Below, piece by piece: positions 27,832-35,256 of a DNA stretch of 64,000 bases. Position numbers and translations under genes: made by a program. This DNA is from Streptomyces sp. CC0208. Lineage in GTDB: Bacteria; Actinomycetota; Actinomycetes; Streptomycetales; Streptomycetaceae. The stretch is taken from assembly GCF_003443735.1 (NCBI RefSeq), contig NZ_CP031969.1:5704001-5768000 (forward strand), written 5' to 3'. Every line of letters starts with the position of its first letter. The stretch's first letter is position 1. Below the pieces are notes generated by a model. That model was not told where the DNA came from, ran no database searches, and saw only the letters and a list, made by a program, of their open reading frames with translations.

Positions 27832-29352
27832 ATGGAGCGACAGCGGACACGACAGGTGATGCTCACCCTCGCACTGGCGGGCGGCCTGCTGCTCACCGGC
27901 TGCGGCGCGGGTGACGGAGGAAGCAAGAACAGCGCGGACGGAGCGAGGGGAGGCTCGTACGACTCGGGCTTCCCGGCCCCGGACCAGCCGCAGGGCGAGC
28001 AGGACCCCGACGAGTCCCGCGGCGACTACGTCACCCCGTCCCCGGACTACCTCTCCACCTTCGCCCTCGACGTCGACACCGCCTCCTACGGCTACGCCCG
28101 CCGCACCCTCGCCGAAGGCCGCCGCCCCGACCCCTCGACGATCCGCCCCGAGGAGTTCGTCAACAGCTTCCGCCAGGACTACGACCGCCCCGACGGCAAC
28201 GGCTTCACGGTCACCGTCGACGGCGCCCGCACCAGCAAGGACGACTGGTCCCTGGTCCGCGTGGGCCTGGCCACCAGGAGCGCCGGGGAGAACGCGGACG
28301 AACGCCCGCCCGCCGCCCTCACCTTCGTCATCGACATCTCCGGCTCCATGTCCGAACCCGGCCGCCTCGACCTCGCCCAGCGGTCCCTCGACACCATGAC
28401 GGAACGGCTGCGCGACGACGACTCGGTCGCCCTCGTCACCTTCAGCGACCGGGCCAGGAAGGTCCTGCCGATGACCCGCCTCGGCGGCCACCGCGACCGG
28501 ATCCACGAGGCGATCGACGGCCTGGAGCCGACGTACTCCACCAACCTCGGCGCGGGCGTCGAGACCGGCTACAAGACGGCCGTCGAGGGCCTGCGCAAGG
28601 GCGCCACCAACCGGGTCGTCCTCATCTCCGACGCCCTCGCCAACGACGGTGAGACCGACCCCGACGCCATCCTCGAGCGCATCGACACCGCCCGCCGCGA
28701 GCACGGCATCACCCTCTTCGGCGTCGGTGTCGGCAGCGACTACGGCGACGCCCTCATGGAACGCCTCGCCGACAAGGGCGACGGCCACACCGTCTACGTC
28801 TCCGGCGACGACGCCGAGAAGGTCTTCTGCGAACAGCTGCCGCAGAACATCGACCTGACCGCCCGCGACGCCAAGGCCCAGGTCGCCTTCGACCCCGAGA
28901 CCGTCGCCTCCTTCCGCCTCGTCGGCTACGACGACCGCCGCGTCGCCGACGACGACTTCCGCGACGACCGGGTGGACGGCGGCGAGGTCGGCCCCGGCCA
29001 CACGGTCACCGCGCTCTACGCGGTCCGCACCCGCCCCGGTGCCGACGGTCACCTCGCCACGGCCACCGTCCGCTGGCAGGACCCCAGGACCCGGGCTCCG
29101 CACGAGAAGTCGGCCGGCCTTGAGACCTTCGACGACTCGCTGCGGGACGCCGGCCCCCGCTTCCAGGTCGACGCGGTGGCCGCCTACTTCGCCGACGCCC
29201 TCCGGGACACCGCCACCGACAACCGCCTTCCCGGCAGGCCGTCCATGAGTGAACTCGCCGACTGGGCAGACGAGTTGGGCGACCGGACCGAGGACAACGC
29301 GGTACGCCGACTCGCCGACTCCATCCGCCAGGCACGGCACCTCGCGGACTGA
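27832..29352 (+). CDS. VWA-domain lipoprotein (YfbK family)
   Basis: A 506-residue exported protein. The signal peptide ends in a lipobox (LLLTGCGAG, lipidated Cys near residue 24), followed by a flexible Gly/Asp-rich stretch. A conserved N-terminal YfbK domain (YLSTFALDVDTASYGYARRTL) precedes a von Willebrand factor A domain with an intact MIDAS motif DISGSMS and later Thr/Asp positions (YSTNLGAG, LISDALANDG). A C-terminal DUF3520-type region follows. It should be tethered to the outer face of the membrane. The function of this family in Streptomyces is unknown. It is monocistronic, with 146 bases to the previous gene. Confidence 0.9.
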   Translation: MERQRTRQVMLTLALAGGLLLTGCGAGDGGSKNSADGARGGSYDSGFPAPDQPQGEQDPDESRGDYVTPSPDYLSTFALDVDTASYGYARRTLAEGRRPDPSTIRPEEFVNSFRQDYDRPDGNGFTVTVDGARTSKDDWSLVRVGLATRSAGENADERPPAALTFVIDISGSMSEPGRLDLAQRSLDTMTERLRDDDSVALVTFSDRARKVLPMTRLGGHRDRIHEAIDGLEPTYSTNLGAGVETGYKTAVEGLRKGATNRVVLISDALANDGETDPDAILERIDTARREHGITLFGVGVGSDYGDALMERLADKGDGHTVYVSGDDAEKVFCEQLPQNIDLTARDAKAQVAFDPETVASFRLVGYDDRRVADDDFRDDRVDGGEVGPGHTVTALYAVRTRPGADGHLATATVRWQDPRTRAPHEKSAGLETFDDSLRDAGPRFQVDAVAAYFADALRDTATDNRLPGRPSMSELADWADELGDRTEDNAVRRLADSIRQARHLAD

Positions 29353-29363
29353 CTCCGGACCCA

Positions 29364-29389
29364 TTGACCTTTTCTTACTTGCGAGTAAG
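29364..29389 (+). promoter_or_regulatory. Promoter with a palindromic operator upstream of fadD
   Basis: CTTACTTGCGAGTAAG at 29374-29389 is a perfect 6-base inverted repeat with a TGCG centre. It sits directly behind a TTGACC hexamer and 35 bases upstream of the acyl-CoA ligase start. Palindromes of this size are typical of TetR-family regulators, which often control fatty-acid genes; the regulator itself is not in the window. Confidence 0.6.
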
Positions 29390-29424
29390 TTGACCACCCA
29401 GTCGGAGCCGACCGGGGAGCCACC

Positions 29425-31344
29425 ATGGGCGTACGCAAGGACCTGAAGCGGGCGAAACAGCGCACCGACCTGGCGAGTCGCACCGCGGTCGAGGTCATCA
29501 GGGGCGAGGACGGTGTCGTACGGGAGGCACGGACACCGGCCCTCGCCCCGCGCCCGACGACCGGCAGCATCGCCGACCTCCCGTTCACCAACGCGGCCGA
29601 GACCCCCGACACCGTGGTGCTGCGCCGCCGGGAGACGACAGGCTGGCGTCCGGTCACCGCCCGGGAGTTCGCCGACGAAGTCACCGCCGTGGCCAAGGGG
29701 TTGATCGCCGAAGGTCTCGAACCGGGCGGCCGGGTCGCGGTGATGTCCCGCACCCGCTACGAGTGGACGGTCCTGGACTTCGCGATCTGGGCGGCCGGCG
29801 GCCAGACGGTCCCCGTCTACGCCACCTCCTCGGCCGAGCAGGTGGAGTGGATCGTCCGGGACTCCGGCGTGCGCCACTTCTTCGTGGAGACCGACGACAA
29901 CCTGGCCACCGTGACCGCCGCCGACTACCCCCCGCCCGACTTCGTGCGGTACTTCCAGATCGACAGCCACGACCTGGCCGCCCTCAGGACCAAGGGGCTC
30001 GACGTCCCCGACGAGGAGGTCACCAAGCGCCGCGCCGCCCTGACCCCCGACACCATCGCCACCGTCTGCTACACCTCCGGCACCACCGGCCGCCCCAAGG
30101 GCTGCGTCCTCACCCACGCCAACCTGCACGCCGAGGCCGCCAACACCGTCGAACTGCTCCACCCCATCTTCAAGGAGGTCACCGACCAGACCGCCTCCAC
30201 CCTGCTGTTCCTCCCGCTCGCCCACATCATGGGCCGCACCCTCCAGATCGCCTGTCTGATGGCCCGCATCGAGATCGGCCACTGCCCGAGCATCAAGCCC
30301 GACGAACTCCGGCCCGCGCTCAAGGAGTTCCGCCCGACCTTCCTCGTCGGCGTCCCGTACCTCTTCGAGAAGATCCACGCCACCGGCCGCGCCACCGCCG
30401 AGAAGCTGGGCCGCGCCGCCTCCTTCGACCGCGCCCACCGCATCGGCGTCCGCTTCGGCGCGGCGTACCTGGACAAATTCCTGGGCCGGGGCAAAGGGCC
30501 GGGCCCCGGCCTCTACGCCGCCTGGGGCCTGTACGACCTGCTGGTCTACCGCCGTATCCGCAAGGAACTCGGCGGCCGCACGCGCTACGCCATCAGCGGC
30601 GGCTCACCCCTGGACCGTGAGCTCAACCTGTTCTTCTCCGCCGCCGGAATCATCATCTACGAGGGCTACGGCCTCACCGAGACCAGCGCCGCCGCCACCG
30701 TCGTCCCGCCCCTCGGCCCCCGCCCCGGCACGGTCGGACAACCGGTTCCCGGCACCGCGATCCGCATCGCCGACGACGGCGAGGTCCTCATCAAGGGCGG
30801 GATCGTCTTCGGCGCCTACTGGAACAACCCCGAGGCCACCGACGCCGTCCTGAAGGACGAGTGGTTCGCCACCGGTGACCTGGGCGCCCTCGACGAGGAC
30901 GGCTATCTCACCATCACCGGCCGCAAGAAGGACCTCCTCGTCACCTCCGGTGGCAAGAACGTCTCCCCGGCCGTCCTGGAGGACCGCCTGCGCAGCCGGG
31001 CTCCCGTCGGCCAGTGCCTGGTCGTCGGCGACAACCGTCCCTTCGTCGCCGCCCTGATCACCCTCGACCCCGAGGCGATGACCCACTGGCTGTCGGTGCG
31101 GGGCCTGCCCGCCGACACCCCGCACTCCGAACTCGTCGAGGACGAGCGGCTGCGCGCCGACATCCAGAAGGCCGTCGATCACGCCAACGCGGCCGTCTCC
31201 CGCGCCGAGTCGATCCGCGCCTTCCGGCTTATCGAGGGGGAGTTCACCGAGGACAACGGCATGCTCACCCCGTCCCTGAAGGTCAAGCGGAACGTGGTGA
31301 CGGCGGCCTACGCGGAGGAGATCGAGGCGCTGTACCGGCGCTGA
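29425..31344 (+). CDS. fadD: Long-chain fatty-acid-CoA ligase (FadD15-like)
   Basis: A 639-residue AMP-forming adenylate enzyme that activates fatty acids to acyl-CoA. The ATP-binding P-loop YTSGTTGRPKGC, the acyl-site motif YEGYGLTETSAAATVV, the TGDLGALDEDGYLTITGRKKD hinge and a C-terminal catalytic Lys region (LTPSLKVKRN) are all present. The sequence resembles the actinobacterial FadD15 subgroup, which has a long N-terminus with a basic start. ATG at 29425 has GGGGAG upstream. A perfect palindrome in the promoter suggests control by a fatty-acid-type repressor. A terminator hairpin follows. Confidence 0.93.
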   Translation: MGVRKDLKRAKQRTDLASRTAVEVIRGEDGVVREARTPALAPRPTTGSIADLPFTNAAETPDTVVLRRRETTGWRPVTAREFADEVTAVAKGLIAEGLEPGGRVAVMSRTRYEWTVLDFAIWAAGGQTVPVYATSSAEQVEWIVRDSGVRHFFVETDDNLATVTAADYPPPDFVRYFQIDSHDLAALRTKGLDVPDEEVTKRRAALTPDTIATVCYTSGTTGRPKGCVLTHANLHAEAANTVELLHPIFKEVTDQTASTLLFLPLAHIMGRTLQIACLMARIEIGHCPSIKPDELRPALKEFRPTFLVGVPYLFEKIHATGRATAEKLGRAASFDRAHRIGVRFGAAYLDKFLGRGKGPGPGLYAAWGLYDLLVYRRIRKELGGRTRYAISGGSPLDRELNLFFSAAGIIIYEGYGLTETSAAATVVPPLGPRPGTVGQPVPGTAIRIADDGEVLIKGGIVFGAYWNNPEATDAVLKDEWFATGDLGALDEDGYLTITGRKKDLLVTSGGKNVSPAVLEDRLRSRAPVGQCLVVGDNRPFVAALITLDPEAMTHWLSVRGLPADTPHSELVEDERLRADIQKAVDHANAAVSRAESIRAFRLIEGEFTEDNGMLTPSLKVKRNVVTAAYAEEIEALYRR

Positions 31345-31347
31345 CAC

Positions 31348-31386
31348 GCCGAAGGGGCCGCCGAGATGCTCGGCGGCCCCTTCGGC
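31348..31386 (+). terminator. Perfect terminator hairpin after fadD
   Basis: GCCGAAGGGGCCGCCGAG and its exact complement flank an ATG loop, 3 bases after the fadD stop. It also lies 3' of the minus-strand rodlin gene, so it may act both ways. Confidence 0.85.
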
Positions 31387-31420
31387 CTCGACCAGGAGGC
31401 CGGGATCAGTGGCCGGACTT

Positions 31421-31819
31421 CTAGTCGTTGGACTCCGCGGCGGTGGACAGGATCGACACGTCCTCCAGCAGGTGGGCCAGCGCCCCGTCCCGCTTGGCCT
31501 GGGTGGAGTTCTCGGCACACTGCTGGGTCTGCTGGTCCGACAGGATCGGGACATCCTGGACGTTGACCACCTGGAGCACACCGATGGGCAGGTCGCTGAC
31601 AGCGAGGCAGGGCTTGTTGAAGGAACCCTGGATCAGCGCCATCTGCGGGCTCATGTTCCCGTAGGTGCTCGAGTTGCCGAAGCTCTGCCACGCGCCGTTG
31701 CCGTTCGCCACGGTCGGCCCCTGGTCGTTGCCGATCGCGAGTGCCTGCGGGGCCGCGGCGGCGGAGGCACCTACGGCGGACGCGGCCATCGCCGCGGTGG
31801 CAACAATCTTCTTGATCAC
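31421..31819 (-). CDS. rdlB: Rodlin (aerial hyphae and spore surface protein)
   Basis: A 132-residue secreted rodlin. Rodlins organise chaplin amyloid fibrils into the paired rodlets of the Streptomyces spore surface. A signal peptide (MIKKIVATAAMAASAVGASA) is followed by the rodlin sequence: AIGNDQGPTVANGNG, NMSPQMALIQGSFNKPCL, and VLQVVNVQDVPILSDQQTQQC with two conserved cysteines. It is 60-70 percent identical by eye to the divergent gene at 32062. Its place beside the fadD gene fits the rdlB position known in S. coelicolor; which of the pair is A or B is assigned from memory of that order only. Expression is expected during aerial growth. Confidence 0.93.
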   Translation of the reverse strand: MIKKIVATAAMAASAVGASAAAAPQALAIGNDQGPTVANGNGAWQSFGNSSTYGNMSPQMALIQGSFNKPCLAVSDLPIGVLQVVNVQDVPILSDQQTQQCAENSTQAKRDGALAHLLEDVSILSTAAESND

Positions 31820-31989
31820 TGGCCAGTCCTTTCTGAGGAAGCCCCGTGGACCGGAGCTTTCTGGCTAACTGCGCGCCCGCGACGAGGTTTCTCCCGTTCA
31901 CTCCGACGGCGGATAGCGGCCGAGAGCCCCGCCGGAACCCGGTGCCCGAGGGGCCCCAAGTCGGCAATAGGGCCAATGGAGTGAACGCC

Positions 31990-32017
31990 CGCAACCATTC
32001 CTCACGTGCCGGGTTGA
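31990..32017 (+). promoter_or_regulatory. BldN-like promoter of the plus-strand rodlin
   Basis: CGCAAC at 31990-31995, a 16-base spacer, then GGTTGA at 32012-32017. Each hexamer is one base from the published sigma-BldN consensus as I recall it (CGTAAC, 16 bases, CGTTGA). It lies 44 bases upstream of the GTG start. Confidence 0.65.
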
Positions 32018-32061
32018 TGTGGCCGTAGGGCACTGTGTCGCTACGAGGAAAGGAACGCGAA

Positions 32062-32478
32062 GTGCTTAAGAAGGCAATGGCCGCCGCGGCGGCCGCCGCT
32101 TCTGTCGTGGGAATGTCGGTGGCGGCAGCTCCGACGGCGCTTGCCATCGGCAACGACAACGGGCCGACCGTGGCGAACGGTAACGGCGCCACGTCGTCGT
32201 TCGGCAATTCGGCGACCAAGGGTGACATGAGCCCCCAGCTCTCGCTGGTCCAGGGCACGCTCAACAAGCCGTGCCTCGGCCTGAGCGACACCAACGTCGG
32301 CGTTCTGCAGGTCGTCAACGTCCAGGACGTGCCGATCCTGTCGGACCAGCTGACCCAGCAGTGCTCCGACAACTCCACCCAGTCCAAGCGGGACGGCGCG
32401 CTGTCGCACGTCCTCGAGGACCTGTCGGTTCTGTCGGCCGCCACCGAGGCAACGGAAGCGGCCCACGGAGAGAAGTAG
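32062..32478 (+). CDS. rdlA: Rodlin (aerial hyphae and spore surface protein)
   Basis: A 138-residue secreted rodlin, divergent from its paralogue at 31421-31819. The Ala-rich signal peptide ends near AAPTALA. The mature part repeats the family blocks AIGNDNGPTVANGNG, DMSPQLSLVQGTLNKPCL and VLQVVNVQDVPILSDQLTQQC. Its C-terminal tail (ATEATEAAHGEK) is longer and more acidic than that of the partner. GTG at 32062 has an AAAGGAA site; an earlier in-frame GTG at 32035 would break the signal peptide. A BldN-like promoter is positioned correctly upstream, and a T-tailed terminator follows. Confidence 0.93.
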   Translation: MLKKAMAAAAAAASVVGMSVAAAPTALAIGNDNGPTVANGNGATSSFGNSATKGDMSPQLSLVQGTLNKPCLGLSDTNVGVLQVVNVQDVPILSDQLTQQCSDNSTQSKRDGALSHVLEDLSVLSAATEATEAAHGEK

Positions 32479-32493
32479 GGCGAATCCGACTGA

Positions 32494-32535
32494 CCGGGCG
32501 GTCCGCGGCATTGTCTGCGGGCCGTCCGGGTTTTT
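32494..32535 (+). terminator. Intrinsic terminator of the rodlin gene
   Basis: CCGGGCGGTCCGC pairs with GCGGGCCGTCCGG through two G-T pairs and is followed by five T residues. Confidence 0.8.
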
Positions 32536-32741
32536 CGCGTGGGCCTTTTCCCGTGTGGGCGACGGTGAAATGAGTGACGGCACAGGGCGATCGAGTGAAT
32601 TCTCCCGCGCCACGCGTTCGGTAGTTTCTCCGTCGGCTATCCCTCGTTCTACAGGCTGCAGGTCATGACGCGAGCCGCTCCGTCTGCGCTCGCTCGGTCA
32701 CACGCCGACAAAGGGGCATGACCGCAGAGAAGGGAAATCTC

Positions 32742-32969
32742 ATGAAGAAGACCGCCGCTGTCGCCGCGGGCGTGATCATGGCCTTCGGCGTGGCCGCCCC
32801 GGCCTTCGCGGACGCCGAAGCCCAGGGTGCCGCCATCGGTTCCCCGGGTGTCCTCTCGGGCAACGTCGTCCAGATCCCCATCCACGTGCCGGTCAACGTG
32901 TGCGGGAACACGGTCAACGTCATCGGTGCGCTGAACCCGGCGTTCGGCAACGTGTGCGTGAACGACTGA
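32742..32969 (+). CDS. chpD: Short chaplin
   Basis: A 75-residue secreted chaplin, a small surface-active amyloid protein that lets aerial hyphae break the water surface. The signal peptide (MKKTAAVAAGVIMAFGVAAP) ends at AFA-DAEAQ. The mature 50 or so residues are one chaplin domain: GSPGVLSGNVVQIPIHVPVN, then CGNTVNVIGALNPAFGNVC with its conserved pair of cysteines. ATG at 32742 has an AGAAGGGAA site. The symbol chpD is inferred from position beside the rodlins. No clear BldN-type promoter was found upstream; a weaker AGTTTC/CGTTCT pair with 16-base spacing is present. Confidence 0.93.
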   Translation: MKKTAAVAAGVIMAFGVAAPAFADAEAQGAAIGSPGVLSGNVVQIPIHVPVNVCGNTVNVIGALNPAFGNVCVND

Positions 32970-33002
32970 CCTCGTAACACCTCAGCCGTACCGGCTGTCC
33001 TG

Positions 33003-33043
33003 GCCGGCCTTGGACCGCTCGATTCCGTCCGGGGCCGGCTTTT
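33003..33043 (+). terminator. Intrinsic terminator of the short chaplin gene
   Basis: GCCGGCC with inner GGAC pairs to GTCC and GGCCGGC, followed by TTTT at 33040-33043. Confidence 0.75.
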
Positions 33044-33073
33044 CCCACTTCTACAAGCAGGAAGACAACGAGA

Positions 33074-33895
33074 TTGCGACAGACCCTGAGTAGGGGAATG
33101 GTCGCGGCCGCCGCCGTGACAAGCATTCTGTCCCTGTGCAGCAGCAGCCCCGTCCTCGCCGACACGCGCACGAGCGGGGCCGCCACGGATTCGGCCGGCG
33201 TCCTGTCCGGCGACAGTGTGGCGGCGCCCGTCGATGTCCCCGTCAACGCCTGCGGCGACTCCGTCGACGCGGCCGCCGCGCTCAACCCGGCGTTCGGTAA
33301 CTCCTGTGCCGTCGAACCGAGTTCGGGCACACACGGTACCCGTGGCGTGCCGCACGGCGACGATTCGGGTTACGGCGACGACTCCGGGCAGGAGGGGGGC
33401 GGCGGTTACGGCGACAACCCGGGGCACGAGGAGGGCGGCGGTTACGGCGACAACCCCGGGCACGAGGAGGGCGGCGGCTACGGCGACCACACGCCTCCGC
33501 CGGACGACCACCACACGCCACCTCCTGGTGGCCATCACACACCTCCGCCGGGTGGGGATCACACCCCTCCGCCGGGTGACCACACTCCGCCTCCTGGTGG
33601 GGACCACACGCCTCCGCCGGGTGACCACACTCCGCCTCCTGGTGGCGATCACACTCCGCCTCCTGGTGGGGACCACACCCCTCCGCCGGGTGACCACACG
33701 CCGCCTCCCGGTGGCGATCACACGCCTCCGCCCGGGGGCGAGCACACCCCGCCTCCCGGTGGCCACCACATGCCCCCGCCCCAGCTGCCCCACACCGGTG
33801 CCGAGGCCATGCTGGCCGCATCGGGTGCCAGCGCCGCGATGATCGTGGGCGGGGTCGTCCTGTACCGCCGGGGCCGAGCCGCCTCCCGCCGATAG
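33074..33895 (+). CDS. Cell-wall-anchored chaplin with one chaplin domain and collagen-like repeats
   Basis: A 273-residue exported wall protein. After a signal peptide (MRQTLSRGMVAAAAVTSILS, cut near VLA-DT) comes one chaplin domain (SAGVLSGDSVAAPVDVPVNA, CGDSVDAAAALNPAFGNSC). Gly/Asp repeats (GYGDNPGHEEGG) follow, then about a dozen HTPPPGGD-type repeats, and a sortase signal at the end: LPHTG, a hydrophobic stretch (AAMIVGGVVLY) and RRGRAASRR. Long chaplins in S. coelicolor (ChpA-C) carry two chaplin domains, so this variant is unusual. The start is probably TTG at 33074, because an ATG at 33098 would remove the basic N-terminus and has its GGGGA too close. It occupies the position of chpA. 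Confidence 0.9.
   Translation: MRQTLSRGMVAAAAVTSILSLCSSSPVLADTRTSGAATDSAGVLSGDSVAAPVDVPVNACGDSVDAAAALNPAFGNSCAVEPSSGTHGTRGVPHGDDSGYGDDSGQEGGGGYGDNPGHEEGGGYGDNPGHEEGGGYGDHTPPPDDHHTPPPGGHHTPPPGGDHTPPPGDHTPPPGGDHTPPPGDHTPPPGGDHTPPPGGDHTPPPGDHTPPPGGDHTPPPGGEHTPPPGGHHMPPPQLPHTGAEAMLAASGASAAMIVGGVVLYRRGRAASRR
33368..33782 (+). repeat. In-frame tandem repeats in the wall-anchored chaplin
   Basis: Three units of about 13 codons (GYGDNPGHEEGGG and a variant) are followed by about twelve 7- to 9-codon units encoding variations of GDHTPPPG. Synonymous changes between units are few, which favours slippage or recombination and probably length variation between strains. Confidence 0.9.
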
Positions 33896-33901
33896 TGCGC
33901 C

Positions 33902-33930
33902 GGGTGCCGGACAGCGAACGTCCGGCACCC
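33902..33930. terminator. Hairpin between the long chaplin and the oxidoreductase gene
   Basis: GGGTGCCGGAC and GTCCGGCACCC pair exactly with a 7-base loop, between two convergent genes. Confidence 0.75.
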
Positions 33931-33969
33931 GCGGCCCGGTACACGCGGCAGACCCCGGGCCGGCCCGCG

Positions 33970-35256
33970 TCAGCCGCGCGCGTCCGCCGGTGCCCCGCTG
34001 TGCCCCCGCCTCCCCGGCGCCGGCACCACCGCTCCCACGTCCCCGGCCCGCAGCCTGCGTCGCACCCCCCGCACCAAGGTCTCCGCCGTGTAGGCCGCCC
34101 CCTGGACGAACCGCATCGCCGGGCCGAAGCCCGGGGCGGTGATCAGGCCGGCCAGGAAGAGGCCGGGGTGGGAGGACTCGAAGGCTGAGGTCACCCGAGG
34201 TGAACCGGCCCCGGTCCTGGTGAGGCCGGTGCGCAGCTCGGGATCGAGAAGGGTCAGACGGTCACAGCCGGCCGTGAAGCCCGTGGCCGCGATGACGTGT
34301 TCGGTTTCCAGAGACGCCAGGACTCCGGGCCCCTCGGCACCTGTCCGGTGGACCACCTCCAGCCGTACCCCGTCCCCGTCCCTCACCGATCGGGCCGCCG
34401 CGACCTCGTGGCCGGGCAGTACCTCCACCGCCCCCTCGACCCGCTCCCGCACCCACCACGCGCCCGCCGGGCCGAGTGCCGTCGCGGCGACGCGGGCCCG
34501 GGTCGATTCCGGGAGGCGATGGAAGAGGCCGGGGCGTTCGGAGTAGAACCAGTTGCGCCAGCCGCAGCCCAGGCCGCTGTGCGGGGCGCGGGCCGACTGC
34601 CACCAGGGGCGTTCCCACGGCGGTGGCACGTCGTTCCAGGACAGGTGGGCGGCACGCACCAACACCCGTACCCGTGTGTCCTGTTCGGCGAGGAGGGCCG
34701 CGGTCTCCAGGGCCGCCTGGCCGCCGCCGACGACCGTCACGTCCCGGCCGCGGAAGCGGGAGAGGTCGTGGTGGTGGCTGCTGTGCGAGACGAGGGACGG
34801 GGGCAGGTCGCGCAGGGCCGGCGGGATCTCGACGAAGGGGATCACGCCGACCGCCAGGGCGACCGTACGGGCGTACACGGACTGGCCGTCCTCCGTGACC
34901 GCCTCGAAGCCGCCGGGGCAGGGGGTCACCCGGGTCACGGTGCGTTCGTCGACCTCGGGCGCGGCGTTGCGCGCGAACCACAGGCCGTACTCGGCGAACG
35001 TCTCCACCGGGATCGGCTCCCCGTGCCGGGCCGCCACCCCCCGGTCCGCGCAGTACCGGTCCAGCTGCCAACGGCCGTGCGGGTCCGAGAGGTTGGAGGC
35101 CCAGGGCTCCGACTTGAGGAACATGCCGCGGGGCATGTGGTCGCGCCAGGACGCCATGGGCCGGCCGAAGACGCGCAGTCTCAGCCCGGCGGCCGCGGCG
35201 TGGGACGCGATGGACAGGCCGTAGGGCCCGGCGCCCACCACCAGCAGGTCGTACAT
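33970..35256 (-). CDS. FAD/NAD(P)-binding oxidoreductase (flavin monooxygenase-like)
   Basis: A 428-residue flavoprotein. The FAD-binding Rossmann motif is at the start (LLVVGAGPYGLSIASHAAAA), the second dinucleotide motif is VTVVGGGQAALETAALLAEQ near residue 180, and the C-terminal ATGFTAGCDRL resembles the ATG motif of lysine/ornithine-type N-monooxygenases and FMOs. The region SEPWASNLSDPHGRW is also seen in such proteins. It probably hydroxylates or oxidises a small substrate; which one is unknown. Its start codon shares a base with the stop of the upstream ATP-grasp gene (TGATG), so the two are coupled and probably act in one pathway. Confidence 0.85.
   Translation of the reverse strand: MYDLLVVGAGPYGLSIASHAAAAGLRLRVFGRPMASWRDHMPRGMFLKSEPWASNLSDPHGRWQLDRYCADRGVAARHGEPIPVETFAEYGLWFARNAAPEVDERTVTRVTPCPGGFEAVTEDGQSVYARTVALAVGVIPFVEIPPALRDLPPSLVSHSSHHHDLSRFRGRDVTVVGGGQAALETAALLAEQDTRVRVLVRAAHLSWNDVPPPWERPWWQSARAPHSGLGCGWRNWFYSERPGLFHRLPESTRARVAATALGPAGAWWVRERVEGAVEVLPGHEVAAARSVRDGDGVRLEVVHRTGAEGPGVLASLETEHVIAATGFTAGCDRLTLLDPELRTGLTRTGAGSPRVTSAFESSHPGLFLAGLITAPGFGPAMRFVQGAAYTAETLVRGVRRRLRAGDVGAVVPAPGRRGHSGAPADARG

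Noticed and set aside
26437..30438. A 1333-codon open frame on the minus strand
   Set aside because: It is the complement of the ABC, VWA and FadD genes. High GC keeps antisense frames open; its product is low-complexity Gly/Val/Asp/Arg with no domain, and the plus-strand genes have clear motifs.
33487..33782. Tandem repeats considered as a CRISPR array
   Set aside because: Units are 21-27 bases, in frame, without spacers, and encode HTPPPGG within a chaplin protein.
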